This document shows positions 1 to 12,495 of a stretch of DNA of 64,000 bases, one piece after another. A model generated the notes under the pieces. It searched no databases and had not been told where the DNA came from. It saw only the letters and a program-made list of their open reading frames with translations. Position 1 is the first letter of the stretch. Every line of letters starts with the position of its first letter. The translations under genes and the position numbers were made by a program. Source of the DNA: Phycisphaera sp. GTDB taxonomy: Bacteria > Planctomycetota > Phycisphaerae > Phycisphaerales > Zrk34. The stretch lies in assembly GCA_016125285.1 (NCBI GenBank), contig WGMA01000062.1, positions 1 through 64,000 of the forward strand. The letters are read 5' to 3'.

Positions 1-141
1 AACGACATGCCGCGCATCTTCCTGTCGGGTGAAGACCTGACCGAAGCGATGCTGGACCAGCCGGTCTGGGGCGTGTTCGGCTACGGCTCGAACTCGGCGC
101 ACAAGATCATGAGCAACCTCGTGCTCTACTCGCAGAACTGA
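1..141 (+). CDS. 3' end of a DUF4159-type protein (partial)
   Basis: Only the last 46 codons are in the window; the frame is open from base 1 to the TGA at 139-141. The peptide (motifs IFLSGEDLTEAM and PVWGVFGYGSNSAHK) is almost identical to the C-terminus of the complete protein at 392-2596, differing at only a few of about 42 compared positions. It is therefore the end of a tandem paralogue of that DUF4159 protein. A strong terminator follows directly, so the two copies are probably separate transcription units. The function of the family is not established. Confidence 0.8.
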   Translation, partial: NDMPRIFLSGEDLTEAMLDQPVWGVFGYGSNSAHKIMSNLVLYSQN

Positions 142-170
142 TTTCGATCGCACAAGCCGTCAACCCCGCG

Positions 171-207
171 CCGCGTCGCTCATCACCGAGCGACGCGGCT
201 TTCTTTT
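171..207 (+). terminator. Rho-independent terminator after the first DUF4159 gene
   Basis: A perfect 10-bp stem (171-180 CCGCGTCGCT paired with 189-198 AGCGACGCGG) with an 8-nt loop is followed by the T-rich run CTTTCTTTT. It lies 30 bp after the stop codon of the partial gene. Confidence 0.85.
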
Positions 208-391
208 GGTCGCCGTTCGGCGGTCGTGGGTCGGCCCGCTCGCCTATCCGGTGATCACCAACGAACTTTTGATTGCGAAGCCCGTCTAACCAAATGCGGA
301 AAACTCGTGACTTGGCGAGGCGGAAACGTATACTGAAAAGTACCACCCGCAACAGAACACACACGGATGGTTCTGCAATCGGAGGTTCAAT

Positions 392-2596
392 ATGCAACGG
401 CACGGGCGAGTAATCGGTATCGCGTTGGCGATGGTCCTGGCGGTTTTTCTTGGCGCGCCGCGTCCCGCACAGGCGGTAACAGACGACGAGGTTGAGGCTG
501 GCATCAAGAAGCTGGTCGCGTATCTGTTCAGCCAGCAGAACCCCAACGGGCACTGGGACCTTGATCAGCCCGAGAACGACGTGGCTCACCAGGGCATGCA
601 ATGGGGCGGCAAGACGGCGCTGGTGACGTACGCGCTGCTCAAGGCGGGCGTCAGCTATCAGGACCCGCGCCTCGAGCGGGCGCTGGAGTTCCTCAAGACT
701 GCCGAACTGAAAGGCACCTACGCCGTGGCGCTGCGCTCGCACGTGTGGGGCCGCGTGCCCGACTCGTTCAAGCCTTACCAGCAGAAAGACCTGTACTGGC
801 TGATCGAGGCGTCGCACAAGGTCAGCAGCGGCGGGCTTGGCTGGCGGTACGTGCAGGACGCCAAGGACTTCGACAACTCCGTGTCGCAGTACGGTCTGCT
901 CGGCGTCTGGGAGGCGGCGAAGCGCGGCCTGCCGGTGGGCCAGGGATTGTGGAAAGGCGTCGAGGATCACTTCCTCGCCGAGCAGAACGACGAAGGCGGC
1001 TGGGGTTACGGCGGCAACCACGGTGACGGCTCACGCGGCTCGATGGTCGCCGCGGGCGTCACGTGCCTGTTCGTCACGCAGAACTACCTGCACTCGATGG
1101 AATACAAGACCTGCGGCGTGACCCGCAACTCCGAACTGCAGAAGCGCATCGACAAGGGCCTGGCGTGGTTCGGCAAGAACTTCTCGCCGACGCAGAACCC
1201 CAACGGCGGTCACTACCACTACTACATGGTCGGCGTCGAGCGTGTCGGCCTGGCGTCGGGCATCCGGTACTTCAACGGCAAGGACTGGTACGCCGAGGGC
1301 GCCAAAAACATCCTCAGCGATCCCGGCAACAACCCCGTCGATCGCGCCTTCTCGCTGATCTTCCTCGTCGCCGGTCGATACCCGCTGCTGGTCAACAAGC
1401 TGTCGATCCCGGACAAGGACTGGAACAACCGTCCGCGTGACGTGGCCAACGCGACGCAGTGGGTGTCCGACGAGGTCGAGCGTGAGATGAACTGGCAGGT
1501 CGTGGACATCAACACGCCCGCCGAGGACTGGCTCACCGCCCCGCTGCTCTACATCGCCAGTCACGAGGCGCTGGAGTTGACCGACGAGCAGGAGCAGAAG
1601 ATCAAGCGTTACATCGACCTGGGCGGCACGCTGATCACGGTCGCGGACTGCAACAGCATCAAGTTCACCAAGTCCATCAACGATCTGATGGCGAAGCTGT
1701 ACCCGCAGTACAAGCTGCAGACGCTGAGCCCGGACGACGAGCTGATGAACATGGTGTTCAAGATCCGCCAGAACCGCATGGGCGTTCAGACGCTGAACAA
1801 CGGCATCCGCCACATCGTGCTGCACGTGCCGCGCAGCGACCTGTCGTGGGTGCTGCACTCGCAGAACCAGTCGGACCCCACGGCGTGGCAGTTCTTCGCC
1901 AACGCGTACTACTACGCCACGGAGAAGGGCCGCATGCGTCCGCGCCTGGATCAGCACTTCATCGCCCGCTCCGGCAACGGCGGTCGCGAGATCACCGTCG
2001 GTCGCGTCAAGTACCAGGGCAACTGGGACCCCGAGCCGCTGAGCTGGGAGATCCAGTCGAACTTCATGTTCAACGAGGGCAAGGCGTCGATCGTCCGCAA
2101 GGTGGTCGACCTCGACAAGCTCAACGAATCCGGTGTCAAGTTCGCACACCTCGTGGGCACAGGCCGGGTGCAGTTCTCCGACGCGCAGATCCACGCGCTG
2201 CAGCAGTACGCACAGAACGGCGGCACGATCCTGCTCGAGAACGCGGGCGGCCAGGGCACCGACTTCGTCGAGTCGGTCATGGAGATGGTGATGAAGGCGT
2301 TCCCGAACGACCGCCTGCGGCCGGTGGGTCCGGCGACGCCGGTGATCAGCGGCAACGGCATCGGTGGCTACGATGTCTCGCAGGTGGTTTACCGCGCCTA
2401 CGCGCTGCTGAAGATGGGTCGCATGGACGCCCCGCGTCTGCTGGCGGTGAGCGTCAATGGCGAGCCGCGGATATTTCTATCGGGCGAGGACCTGACCGAA
2501 GCGATGCTCGATCAACCGGTCTGGGGCGTATTCGGCTACGCGTCGGAATCGGCACACCGATTGATGAGCAATCTGGTGCTTTACGGTAGTCAATGA
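392..2596 (+). CDS. Exported DUF4159 protein with terpene-cyclase-like N-terminal repeats
   Basis: A 734-residue protein with a signal peptide (charged start, hydrophobic stretch about residues 8-22, likely cut after PAQA). Residues about 30-350 contain repeats of the alpha/alpha-barrel prenyltransferase/squalene-cyclase type, for example QNPNGHWD and GLGWRYVQD. The middle (about 380-520) and C-terminal (about 570-734) parts look like DUF4159 Rossmann-like segments, with LLYIASHEALELTDEQ followed by a glycine-rich strand. GGAGG at 381-385 is placed correctly for the ATG at 392, and a TATACT -10 candidate lies at 329-334. It is a tandem paralogue of the gene ending at 141. A periplasmic location is inferred; the biochemical role is unknown. 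I see no clear terminator after it. Confidence 0.75.
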   Translation: MQRHGRVIGIALAMVLAVFLGAPRPAQAVTDDEVEAGIKKLVAYLFSQQNPNGHWDLDQPENDVAHQGMQWGGKTALVTYALLKAGVSYQDPRLERALEFLKTAELKGTYAVALRSHVWGRVPDSFKPYQQKDLYWLIEASHKVSSGGLGWRYVQDAKDFDNSVSQYGLLGVWEAAKRGLPVGQGLWKGVEDHFLAEQNDEGGWGYGGNHGDGSRGSMVAAGVTCLFVTQNYLHSMEYKTCGVTRNSELQKRIDKGLAWFGKNFSPTQNPNGGHYHYYMVGVERVGLASGIRYFNGKDWYAEGAKNILSDPGNNPVDRAFSLIFLVAGRYPLLVNKLSIPDKDWNNRPRDVANATQWVSDEVEREMNWQVVDINTPAEDWLTAPLLYIASHEALELTDEQEQKIKRYIDLGGTLITVADCNSIKFTKSINDLMAKLYPQYKLQTLSPDDELMNMVFKIRQNRMGVQTLNNGIRHIVLHVPRSDLSWVLHSQNQSDPTAWQFFANAYYYATEKGRMRPRLDQHFIARSGNGGREITVGRVKYQGNWDPEPLSWEIQSNFMFNEGKASIVRKVVDLDKLNESGVKFAHLVGTGRVQFSDAQIHALQQYAQNGGTILLENAGGQGTDFVESVMEMVMKAFPNDRLRPVGPATPVISGNGIGGYDVSQVVYRAYALLKMGRMDAPRLLAVSVNGEPRIFLSGEDLTEAMLDQPVWGVFGYASESAHRLMSNLVLYGSQ

Positions 2597-2869
2597 TACG
2601 ATACGGGCGGCGTGCGATCGGGGTGTGCGCCGTCATGTATGTGGCCGATACGAGGTGGTGAGGATAACAGCCATCGCGATCGACCCGGCATGTCAAAGTT
2701 GTAAAATGATCTGTTCAAGGGTGCGCCGATATTCTCTGAACACATCCGCGGTGCAGGCACGTGGCTAGACGCTCCAAGATGATTATACTATTGGGGCGAT
2801 TAACGATGTGACGCTGGCGGGTGACGCGTCTGGCATCGGGCGGCAAGTTGTCGAGGCTACGTCCAGTAG

Positions 2870-4150
2870 ATGAAGTTGAGCATGAATCCCAAACAACGCA
2901 CGCAATCCGTTGATCTCATTATCAACCGCGCGTTGGCTCAGGACGATGAATTCCGGCGCTATTCGTACAGCACGTCGGAGAATATCGACCAGGGCATCCT
3001 CGACTTCGTTTTTGCCGCGCCGGGCGAGCCGCACATGCCCGAGGACGTGTTCGATCGGCTCCGCTGGGGCGGGCAGCTGATCTACTTCTCCGACAACGAA
3101 GCCGACGTAAAGCAGGCCGCCGACGTGTTCTCCAAGCGTCGCGAGTTCGTCGTCGAGCGGGTGGACATGGTCGAGAAGCGCAGCTTCTTCAGCAAGTTGC
3201 GCGTCTACTTCATGATGGCCCGCAAGGTGCGCATCGTGCCCCCCGGCGATTACTCCGAGCGGTTCACCTACCACGTCGAGCTCCAGCGGCACCCCAAGGC
3301 CAACAACGACTACGTCGTGATGAAGCGTCTGCCGGACATCGAGGTCGTCGCCAAGCGACTCAACCTCCGCCACCCCGACCTCTCCGCCGAAGACGTGCAC
3401 AAGCGGGCCAGCACCTTCGTCAACACCATCTTTCCGATCTTCCTGACGCGCGAGGCGGGCATCCTCAAGGTGCTCGAGAAGTACATGCCCGCGCAGTACC
3501 ACGGGCGCTTCCCGAAGGTGATCGACGTCGAGAAGAACGAGCGCGGCCACATCACCAAGCTGTGGATGTCGATGCTCCGCAACACGATGCCCGACAACCG
3601 CCCGCTCAACCAGCTCGAGTTCGCGCTGCAGGCCGTGGACCTCATGCGGGCGCTGCACGATCAGGCGCACGTCATCCACCTCGATCTCCGCCTCGACAAC
3701 TTCATCATCGGCGAGAAGGGCGTGGGCTTCATCGACTTCGGCTCCGCGGTCCGCATCGGCGAGGACCTCAGCAAGTCCGAGCTGCTGATGCAGATGTTCG
3801 AGCAGGTCATGACGACGTCGCAGATCCAGAAGACGCTCGGCAAGATGAGCCAGAACGGGCAGGTTACGTCGAAGGTGTTGCAGAGCGGCTACCGCCGCGT
3901 CGACAAGGCCGTCGACCTGTTCTTCGTCGCGCTGCAGATCAACACGCCGCTGAAGAACCCCGACTTCCGCTTCCTGGTCGACATGGAGCAGAGCAAAGAG
4001 ATGACCGGTCTGATCAGCGAGCTGACCGGCGAGATCTTCCGCCCGAAGGACCCGCACAACCCCCCGTTCAAGACCGCGTCGGACATCTTCAAGGGGCTGA
4101 AGATGATCGAAGACCACCTGTCGAAGAACGGCGCCGTCATCCGCGGCTGA
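2870..4150 (+). CDS. Protein-kinase-like protein with extra N-terminal domain
   Basis: A 426-residue protein. The kinase-fold signature is in the C-terminal half: H270-L-D-L-R-L-D-N277 matches the HxDxxxxN catalytic loop and D289-F-G the metal-binding DFG. A possible ATP-anchoring lysine lies in VVMKRL near residue 147. The N-terminal 130 residues end in RWGGQLIYF, which recalls the end of a class I methyltransferase fold, but I see no clear SAM motif. Two ATGs are possible (2870 and 2882), neither with a strong ribosome site. A TATACT -10 candidate is at 2784-2789. It could phosphorylate a protein, lipid or sugar; the substrate cannot be read from sequence. The 273 bases before it hold nothing else obvious. 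Confidence 0.65.
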   Translation: MKLSMNPKQRTQSVDLIINRALAQDDEFRRYSYSTSENIDQGILDFVFAAPGEPHMPEDVFDRLRWGGQLIYFSDNEADVKQAADVFSKRREFVVERVDMVEKRSFFSKLRVYFMMARKVRIVPPGDYSERFTYHVELQRHPKANNDYVVMKRLPDIEVVAKRLNLRHPDLSAEDVHKRASTFVNTIFPIFLTREAGILKVLEKYMPAQYHGRFPKVIDVEKNERGHITKLWMSMLRNTMPDNRPLNQLEFALQAVDLMRALHDQAHVIHLDLRLDNFIIGEKGVGFIDFGSAVRIGEDLSKSELLMQMFEQVMTTSQIQKTLGKMSQNGQVTSKVLQSGYRRVDKAVDLFFVALQINTPLKNPDFRFLVDMEQSKEMTGLISELTGEIFRPKDPHNPPFKTASDIFKGLKMIEDHLSKNGAVIRG

Positions 4151-4216
4151 GCGCGTTCGGCGTCTCGCGCGGGGTATAATCCGACAATCGAATCCGCCAC
4201 TCCCCCGAGGCATGCC

Positions 4217-4753
4217 ATGCGAACGATCCGTACGCGCCGCGCCGCCGTTGTCGCCCTGCTCACGCTGACCTGCTCGATCCCGCTCGCCGCCCGCGCGGCC
4301 GACGACACTCCGGCAAAGCCCGGTCCCGCGCTGAACGACCGCGAGCGCGCGATGATCGACATGCTCACCGGCGCCGAACTCGTCGGCTCGTTCAGCGTGG
4401 TCGGCGGGGAGCAGTCGGACAAGCTGCACAAGGAAAGCTACACGATCGTCGACGTAACGAAGCTGCAGGACAACCTGTTCCTGTTCCGCGCCCGTATCCG
4501 CTACGGCGACCGTGACGTGACCATGCCCATGCCGCTGCCGGTGATCTGGTCCGGCGACACGCCCGTGATCACGCTGACCAACGCGCCGATCCCGGGCCTC
4601 GGCACGTTCAGCGCACGCGTGCTGTTTGCGGACGGTATGTACGCCGGGACATGGCGGCACGGCGAGCACGCCGGGCACCTGTTCGGCGAGATCAAGCGAG
4701 CGAAGCCCGCGGACGCGGGCGACGGCGCGGCGACAGACGGTGCGGCGAAGTAG
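4217..4753 (+). CDS. Small secreted hypothetical protein
   Basis: 178 residues. An N-terminal signal peptide (RTIRTRR, hydrophobic AAVVALLTLTCSIPLA, cut probably after AARA) is followed by one beta-rich domain of about 130 residues with strands such as LVGSFSVV and YTIVDVTKLQ, and a low-complexity Ala/Gly/Asp tail. I recognise no named domain. GAGG sits 6 bases before the ATG and TATAAT is at 4175-4180. It converges with the next gene, leaving only 24 bp between the two stop codons. Confidence 0.65.
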   Translation: MRTIRTRRAAVVALLTLTCSIPLAARAADDTPAKPGPALNDRERAMIDMLTGAELVGSFSVVGGEQSDKLHKESYTIVDVTKLQDNLFLFRARIRYGDRDVTMPMPLPVIWSGDTPVITLTNAPIPGLGTFSARVLFADGMYAGTWRHGEHAGHLFGEIKRAKPADAGDGAATDGAAK

Positions 4754-4777
4754 CGATGCGCCGCGCGGTGGTACGCG

Positions 4778-5197
4778 TCATTTCGATTCCCATTTCGGCG
4801 CGTGATTGTCGTCCCAGACGATCACGGACCCGTACCCGTCGCGGTCGCCGACGAGCAGCAGGCCGGTCTTCGCCTCGCCGCCCTTCGACATCGCGATCGA
4901 TCCGCCCCACTTGCCCGGGAAGCAGCTGACGATGGCCTTGTTGTCCTGGATGAGCTGCCACGTGCCCTTGCCGGACTCCTTGTCGGTGCCGACGAGGAAC
5001 ACGGGCTCGTTCTTGTCGTTGTAGACCATCAGCTTCTTCGTGCGGACGACCGACAGGATGCCGCCCGCCGACTGCCCGCCGACGAACACGCCGACGATCA
5101 CCATCGCCATCGCCATCATGACCCACCGCTGTCGGCGCAGGGCGCGTTCGAGGCGATCGATGCGGTCCTTCACTTCGTCGTTGTCTGCCTGGTGCAT
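4778..5197 (-). CDS. Single-pass membrane protein, hypothetical
   Basis: 139 residues. An N-terminal charged helix (EVKDRIDRLERALRRQRW) of coiled-coil type leads into one membrane helix (MMAMAMVIVGVFVGG, about residues 26-42). The rest is a beta-rich outer domain with repeated motifs of the type LMVYNDKNEPVFLVG and GLLLVGDRDGYGSVIVW, which look like two related strand-turn-strand units. No enzyme motif is visible. The short coil plus single helix suggests a membrane-anchored protein with its larger domain outside the cytoplasm. I do not recognise the family. Confidence 0.6.
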   Translation of the reverse strand: MHQADNDEVKDRIDRLERALRRQRWVMMAMAMVIVGVFVGGQSAGGILSVVRTKKLMVYNDKNEPVFLVGTDKESGKGTWQLIQDNKAIVSCFPGKWGGSIAMSKGGEAKTGLLLVGDRDGYGSVIVWDDNHAPKWESK

Positions 5198-5256
5198 GTC
5201 GGAGCCCTCGGTAGCGTCGCGGTTCTGCGACGGCGTGTGTGGCGTTCGCGGCGTGT

Positions 5257-5538
5257 TCAGCTGTCGCTGGCGAGCATGTCGTTGAGCATGTTCTCTTTCA
5301 GCGCGGCGTAGTGCTCGAAGAGGTTGGCCTTGTGCTCGGCCGGGGCGTCCCAGCTCTCGATGACCTCGGCGGCGATAAAGTTGGCCTTGGCCGTGATCGC
5401 CGCGAGCACCTCGATCATCGCCTTGGGGTCCTCGCCTGAAGCGAAGGCGTCGGAGGGGACCGCGTCGATGCCGACCGCCTCGTGCTGCTGGTCGTAGATC
5501 GCGCGGATGTGCAAGCCGACGGAGGTGTCCATGTCCAT
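5257..5538 (-). CDS. Small hypothetical protein, helical
   Basis: 93 residues from the ATG at 5538. The acidic, helical sequence (HIRAIYDQQHEAVGID, then EVIESWDAPAEHKANLF) has no signal peptide and no membrane segment. An upstream ATG at 5591 would add 18 residues, but it overlaps a TATAAT hexamer (minus strand, about 5589-5595) that fits better as the -10 box of this gene, so I prefer the shorter form. I do not recognise the family. Confidence 0.55.
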   Translation of the reverse strand: MDMDTSVGLHIRAIYDQQHEAVGIDAVPSDAFASGEDPKAMIEVLAAITAKANFIAAEVIESWDAPAEHKANLFEHYAALKENMLNDMLASDS

Positions 5539-5673
5539 GAGTGAGTCGCCTGTCTTTGAAGCCCTTGTCGAACGTTGTGTGGAGTCAGGCATTATAAGGG
5601 GGAGCGGGATCGGCGCGTCGGTCCGTTGTGCGGGGTGTCTACCCCACTGTCGACACAATACGTATTTGTTTGG

Positions 5674-5702
5674 TTGAAACGTGCAATTCAGCCGCTTAGA
5701 CT
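5674..5702 (+). promoter_or_regulatory. Candidate sigma-70 promoter for the RRM gene
   Basis: TTGAAA (5674-5679), a 17-bp spacer, then TAGACT (5697-5702). It implies a leader of about 110 nt before the ATG at 5817. The hairpin GGGGTGTCTACCCC lies just upstream, at about 5635-5648. Confidence 0.45.
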
Positions 5703-5816
5703 GTCCGTGTCGGAACACTGTCGGGGCGAATGAGCCGGTAGAAAGATCCCCGCACATACATTGATGAACAGCATGAGTCGTTTAAAGGTTCATGCGTTGG
5801 CGCAGGAGTGTAGTAC

Positions 5817-6284
5817 ATGTCAACCATGTTCAAGATGTTCGTCGGTAACGTTGCGTTCACGGTAACCGAAGATCAGCTGCGCAAGCTGTTCGAACCGCAT
5901 CTGCCGATCGAAGACGTCATCATCGCACGCGACGGCGAGGGCAAGTCGCGTGGCTTCGGCTTCGTGCTGACCCGCGATCACGAGGCCGGAAAGAAGGCCA
6001 TCATACGTCTCGGCAAGATCGAGATGGACGGTCGGCGGATGTATCTCAAGGAAGCGGGCGACAAGACCCCGCCGCGCGGCGGTCGACGCGGAGGCGGTGG
6101 GCGACCGCAGCGTGGTGGCCGACGCCCGTTCCGCTCGCGTCCGCCGCGTCGCGACGTCGCGCGCCAGCCCTCTGAGGCGTCGACCGCATCCAAGCCGTTG
6201 TCGAATCCGACGTCCGCGCCCCCCACGCCGGCGTCGCCTCCCCCGCAGATCGGCGGCGGTTACGAGGGCATGAACAGCGACTGA
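5817..6284 (+). CDS. RNA-binding protein with one RRM domain and an Arg/Gly/Pro tail
   Basis: 155 residues. Residues about 6-80 form a single RNA-recognition motif: RNP2 is MFVGNV and RNP1 is KSRGFGFV, with the usual beta-alpha-beta-beta-alpha-beta order. A basic GGRRGGGG / RPPRRD region follows, then a Ser/Thr/Pro linker and the C-terminal end GGGYEGMNSD. Proteins of this kind occur in cyanobacteria and planctomycetes and are often cold-responsive RNA chaperones; that role is inferred here. GGAG lies 7-10 bases before the ATG. The GGYEG tail recurs at the end of the cold-shock protein at 40791-41096. Confidence 0.85.
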   Translation: MSTMFKMFVGNVAFTVTEDQLRKLFEPHLPIEDVIIARDGEGKSRGFGFVLTRDHEAGKKAIIRLGKIEMDGRRMYLKEAGDKTPPRGGRRGGGGRPQRGGRRPFRSRPPRRDVARQPSEASTASKPLSNPTSAPPTPASPPPQIGGGYEGMNSD

Positions 6285-6353
6285 CGCCTTCCGTCGCGAC
6301 GCCCCGTCACATATTCAAGCCACAGTGGCCGTTCATCCGATAACAGCGTTATC

Positions 6354-6956
6354 ATGCGCGTGTTTCGATTCTTCGGCTATGTCCTCGACCGCCTCGATGT
6401 AGGCGGCTGGCTGCTGCTGCTCAGCGGCGTGGCGATCGTCGCGGCAACCGTGCTCGTGCCGACGTGGCGCAGCGTTCTGGAGATGCAGGCGCAGGTCGAC
6501 CAGCTTCAGGTCCGCTGCGACCTCCTGCACCGCCAGCTCGAAAACTACAACGCCTTCAAGCGGGAATACGAAGCCGGTAATCCACTGCTTATGCAGCGCC
6601 TGGCCTGGCAGCAACTCCGGCTCAAGCCACCTGGTGCCGAGATGCTGGACTCGGTGCAGCTCTCGGCCGAGTTGAAGCCCGAGCCGGTCAACGTCGAGCA
6701 GTGGGTGCAGCCGATGGACGTCATCGAGACGCCCTACGTGCACGGCAACGATCCGCTGCGCGACGCCCCGTTCATCCACAGCCGCCTCGCCGCGCTGATC
6801 ACCGGCCCCCATCGCCCCTACGTGCTGGCGCTCGGCGGGTTCCTCATCCTGCTCAGCCTCGTGCTCAATCCGACCCCGTGCGTCGACCGGGACGACGACA
6901 CGGAACTGGACGCAGACGAGTTCGACGACGACGAACTCGACGAGTCTGACGAGTAG
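6354..6956 (+). CDS. Two-helix membrane protein with a coiled coil and acidic tail
   Basis: 200 residues. One membrane helix near residues 17-37 (WLLLLSGVAIVAATVLV) is followed by a coiled coil (EMQAQVDQLQVRCDLLHRQL), a soluble region, a second membrane helix near 158-172 (YVLALGGFLILLSLVL) and an acidic tail rich in Asp/Glu. The helix-plus-coil start resembles FtsB/FtsL-type division proteins, but the second helix and acidic tail do not, so I leave it unnamed. It ends 24 bp before the dprA start. Confidence 0.65.
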   Translation: MRVFRFFGYVLDRLDVGGWLLLLSGVAIVAATVLVPTWRSVLEMQAQVDQLQVRCDLLHRQLENYNAFKREYEAGNPLLMQRLAWQQLRLKPPGAEMLDSVQLSAELKPEPVNVEQWVQPMDVIETPYVHGNDPLRDAPFIHSRLAALITGPHRPYVLALGGFLILLSLVLNPTPCVDRDDDTELDADEFDDDELDESDE

Positions 6957-6980
6957 GCCACATTCGACTACAATGTGGCG

Positions 6981-8120
6981 ATGCGTACGGAACTGCTCGA
7001 CGCCCGCCTGCGACTCGCCATGACGCCCGGTCTCGGGCCCATACTCACACGCCGACTTGAAGACGCGTTCGGCGGCCCCGTCGGGGTCTGCGGCGCGACC
7101 GGTACGCAGATGCGCGGCGTCGAGGGCATCGGACCGAAACGCGCCGACGCGATCCGCCGGGCGATCGACGAAGCGGACATCGACGCGGAATGGGCCCTCG
7201 TCGAACAGCACGGCGCGACGTTGCTCGCGATCGACGATCCGGCGTATCCGACACTGTTGCGACACATTATCGATCCCCCGCCGGTGCTATACGTGCGCGG
7301 CGCGCTGCGACGTGAGGACGCCCTGTCGCTCGGCGTGGTCGGGTCACGCAAGTGCACCGCCTACGGTCGTGAGCAGGCGGACCGGCTGTCGGCGTTGTGC
7401 TCGCAGGCGGGTCTGACGATCGTCAGCGGCGGCGCACGCGGGATCGACGGCGCGGCGCACCGAGCGACCCTGCGGCTCAACGGACGCACGATCGCCGTGT
7501 TGGGCAGCGGCCTCGCCCGACCCTACCCCGCCGAGCACGTCGGACTGTTCGACGAGATCGCCGACGGACACGGCGCGGTAATCACCGAGTGTCCGATGAC
7601 CGCCCCGCCGGTGGCCGACAACTTTCCGCGGCGCAACCGCATCATCAGCGGTCTGTCGCTCGGCGTGCTCGTCGTCGAGGCCGACCAGCGCAGCGGAGCG
7701 TTGATCACCGCGCGGCTCGCCGCGGAGGAACACCACCGCGAGGTCATGGCGCTGCCCGGCCGCGTCGACTCGCGCACGAGCAGCGGCTGCCACAAGATCA
7801 TCCGCGAGGGATGGGCGACACTGGTGACCAGCCCCGGCGAAATACTCGATTGTCTGGGCGACGCGGGGCAGACACTCAAGGTCGCGCTCGCCGACGAAGC
7901 GGTCGATGTAGCCACGCCGACCTCGCCCGTCGATCAACCGAACCTCAAGCCCGAACAGCGTCAGGTCTACGACGCGATCACCGTCGAGACCGCGAGCATC
8001 GACGACATCTGCCGCCGCTCCGGTCTGCCCACGCATCAGATCATTACGTCTTTGACGCACCTGCAGATCGTCGGGTTGGTTGAGCGTCTGCCGGGCAACC
8101 GTGTCAAACGGAAGATGTAA
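6981..8120 (+). CDS. dprA: DNA-processing protein DprA (Smf family)
   Basis: 379 residues from the ATG at 6981 (a GTG two codons earlier at 6975 is possible). An N-terminal helix-hairpin-helix region (about 1-60, GVEGIGPKRADAI) is followed by the SLOG/Rossmann domain with the family signatures GVVGSRKCTAYG, IVSGGARGIDGAAH and PRRNRIISGLS, and a C-terminal winged-helix module (about 315-379). DprA loads RecA on incoming single-stranded DNA during transformation. A TACAAT hexamer (6969-6974) ends only 6 bases before the ATG, with CTGACG 17 bp further up, so the mRNA may be leaderless. Confidence 0.92.
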   Translation: MRTELLDARLRLAMTPGLGPILTRRLEDAFGGPVGVCGATGTQMRGVEGIGPKRADAIRRAIDEADIDAEWALVEQHGATLLAIDDPAYPTLLRHIIDPPPVLYVRGALRREDALSLGVVGSRKCTAYGREQADRLSALCSQAGLTIVSGGARGIDGAAHRATLRLNGRTIAVLGSGLARPYPAEHVGLFDEIADGHGAVITECPMTAPPVADNFPRRNRIISGLSLGVLVVEADQRSGALITARLAAEEHHREVMALPGRVDSRTSSGCHKIIREGWATLVTSPGEILDCLGDAGQTLKVALADEAVDVATPTSPVDQPNLKPEQRQVYDAITVETASIDDICRRSGLPTHQIITSLTHLQIVGLVERLPGNRVKRKM

Positions 8121-8219
8121 GTCTCAAGTCTCAAGTTTCAGGCTTGAAGTGTCGCGGATATACCGCGGCTTGTGAGGCGGCGTGTTCTTGAGACGAGAAG
8201 CCTGAGACTTGAAACTTAC
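8121..8219. repeat. Inverted pair of heptamer-period repeats between dprA and upp
   Basis: The left arm reads as 7-nt units GTCTCAA, GTCTCAA, GTTTCAG, GCTTGAA (8121-8148). The right arm reads TTCTTGA, GACGAGA, AGCCTGA, GACTTGA (8185-8212). The arms 8126-8145 and 8198-8217 pair at 19 of 20 positions, counting one G-T pair. A smaller perfect hairpin CGCGG-ATATA-CCGCG (8153-8167) sits in the loop. It fills the whole gap between two convergent genes and may serve as a bidirectional terminator. Confidence 0.8.
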
Positions 8220-8221
8220 CC

Positions 8222-8854
8222 TCACAGCGCCCGCGTGTTGAAGATGCGGTCGCCCGCATCGCCGAGGCCCGGCACGATGTAGCCGTGCTGATTGAGATGT
8301 TTGTCGATCGCGCAGACGAACAGGTCGACGTCACCGTGCTCGTTGACGACGGCTTCGACACCGGGCGGCGCCGCGAGAATGCACAGCAGCTTGATCCGCT
8401 GCACACCCCACGCCTTGAGCTCGCCGATCGCCGCGGTCGCCGATCCGCCCGTCGCCAGCATCGGGTCCAGCACCATCGCCACGTCCGGCGGGTCCTTCTC
8501 CGGCAGCTTGTTGTAATACGACACCGGCTCGAGCGTCGACTCGTCGCGATACAGACCCAGGTGCCACACCTCCGCCTCCGGCAGCATTTCGAGCACCGGC
8601 TCCACCATCCCCAGCCCCGCACGCAGGATCGGCACGACCGCGACCCGATCGCTCAGCCGCTGGCCCTCGACCTCCGTTAGCGGCGTTGTCACCGTGATCG
8701 CCTCCGTCCGCAGGTCACGCGTCGCCTCCGTCACCAGCGGATACGTCAGCTGCCGCACGAGCGGGCGGAACATGGACGACGGCGTCGTCTGATCGCGCAG
8801 CATCGTCAGGTGGGTCGTGATCAGCGGGTGCTTCATTTCATGCACAGTGCCCAT
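8222..8854 (-). CDS. upp: Uracil phosphoribosyltransferase
   Basis: 210 residues. It makes UMP from uracil and PRPP. The PRPP-binding loop is VLDPMLATGGSATAAI and the uracil-binding end is HGYIVPGLGDAGDRIF; VVPILRAGLGMVEPVLEM is also typical of the family. I chose the ATG at 8854 because GGAG lies 6 bases before it and the protein then begins MGTVHEMKHPL, matching the usual N-terminus. A longer frame reaching 8893 would run into the end of the oxoprolinase gene. Pyrimidine salvage, cytoplasmic. Confidence 0.95.
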   Translation of the reverse strand: MGTVHEMKHPLITTHLTMLRDQTTPSSMFRPLVRQLTYPLVTEATRDLRTEAITVTTPLTEVEGQRLSDRVAVVPILRAGLGMVEPVLEMLPEAEVWHLGLYRDESTLEPVSYYNKLPEKDPPDVAMVLDPMLATGGSATAAIGELKAWGVQRIKLLCILAAPPGVEAVVNEHGDVDLFVCAIDKHLNQHGYIVPGLGDAGDRIFNTRAL

Positions 8855-8889
8855 GGCTATCTCCGCAGGGGTTGGACCGAGTGATTGTA

Positions 8890-12491
<3,602 letters not shown>

Positions 12492-12495
<4 letters not shown>

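Noticed and set aside
2783-4678. 631-codon minus-strand frame over the kinase-like gene and the next gene
   Set aside because: Antisense shadow; it spans two genes with good starts and motifs on the plus strand.
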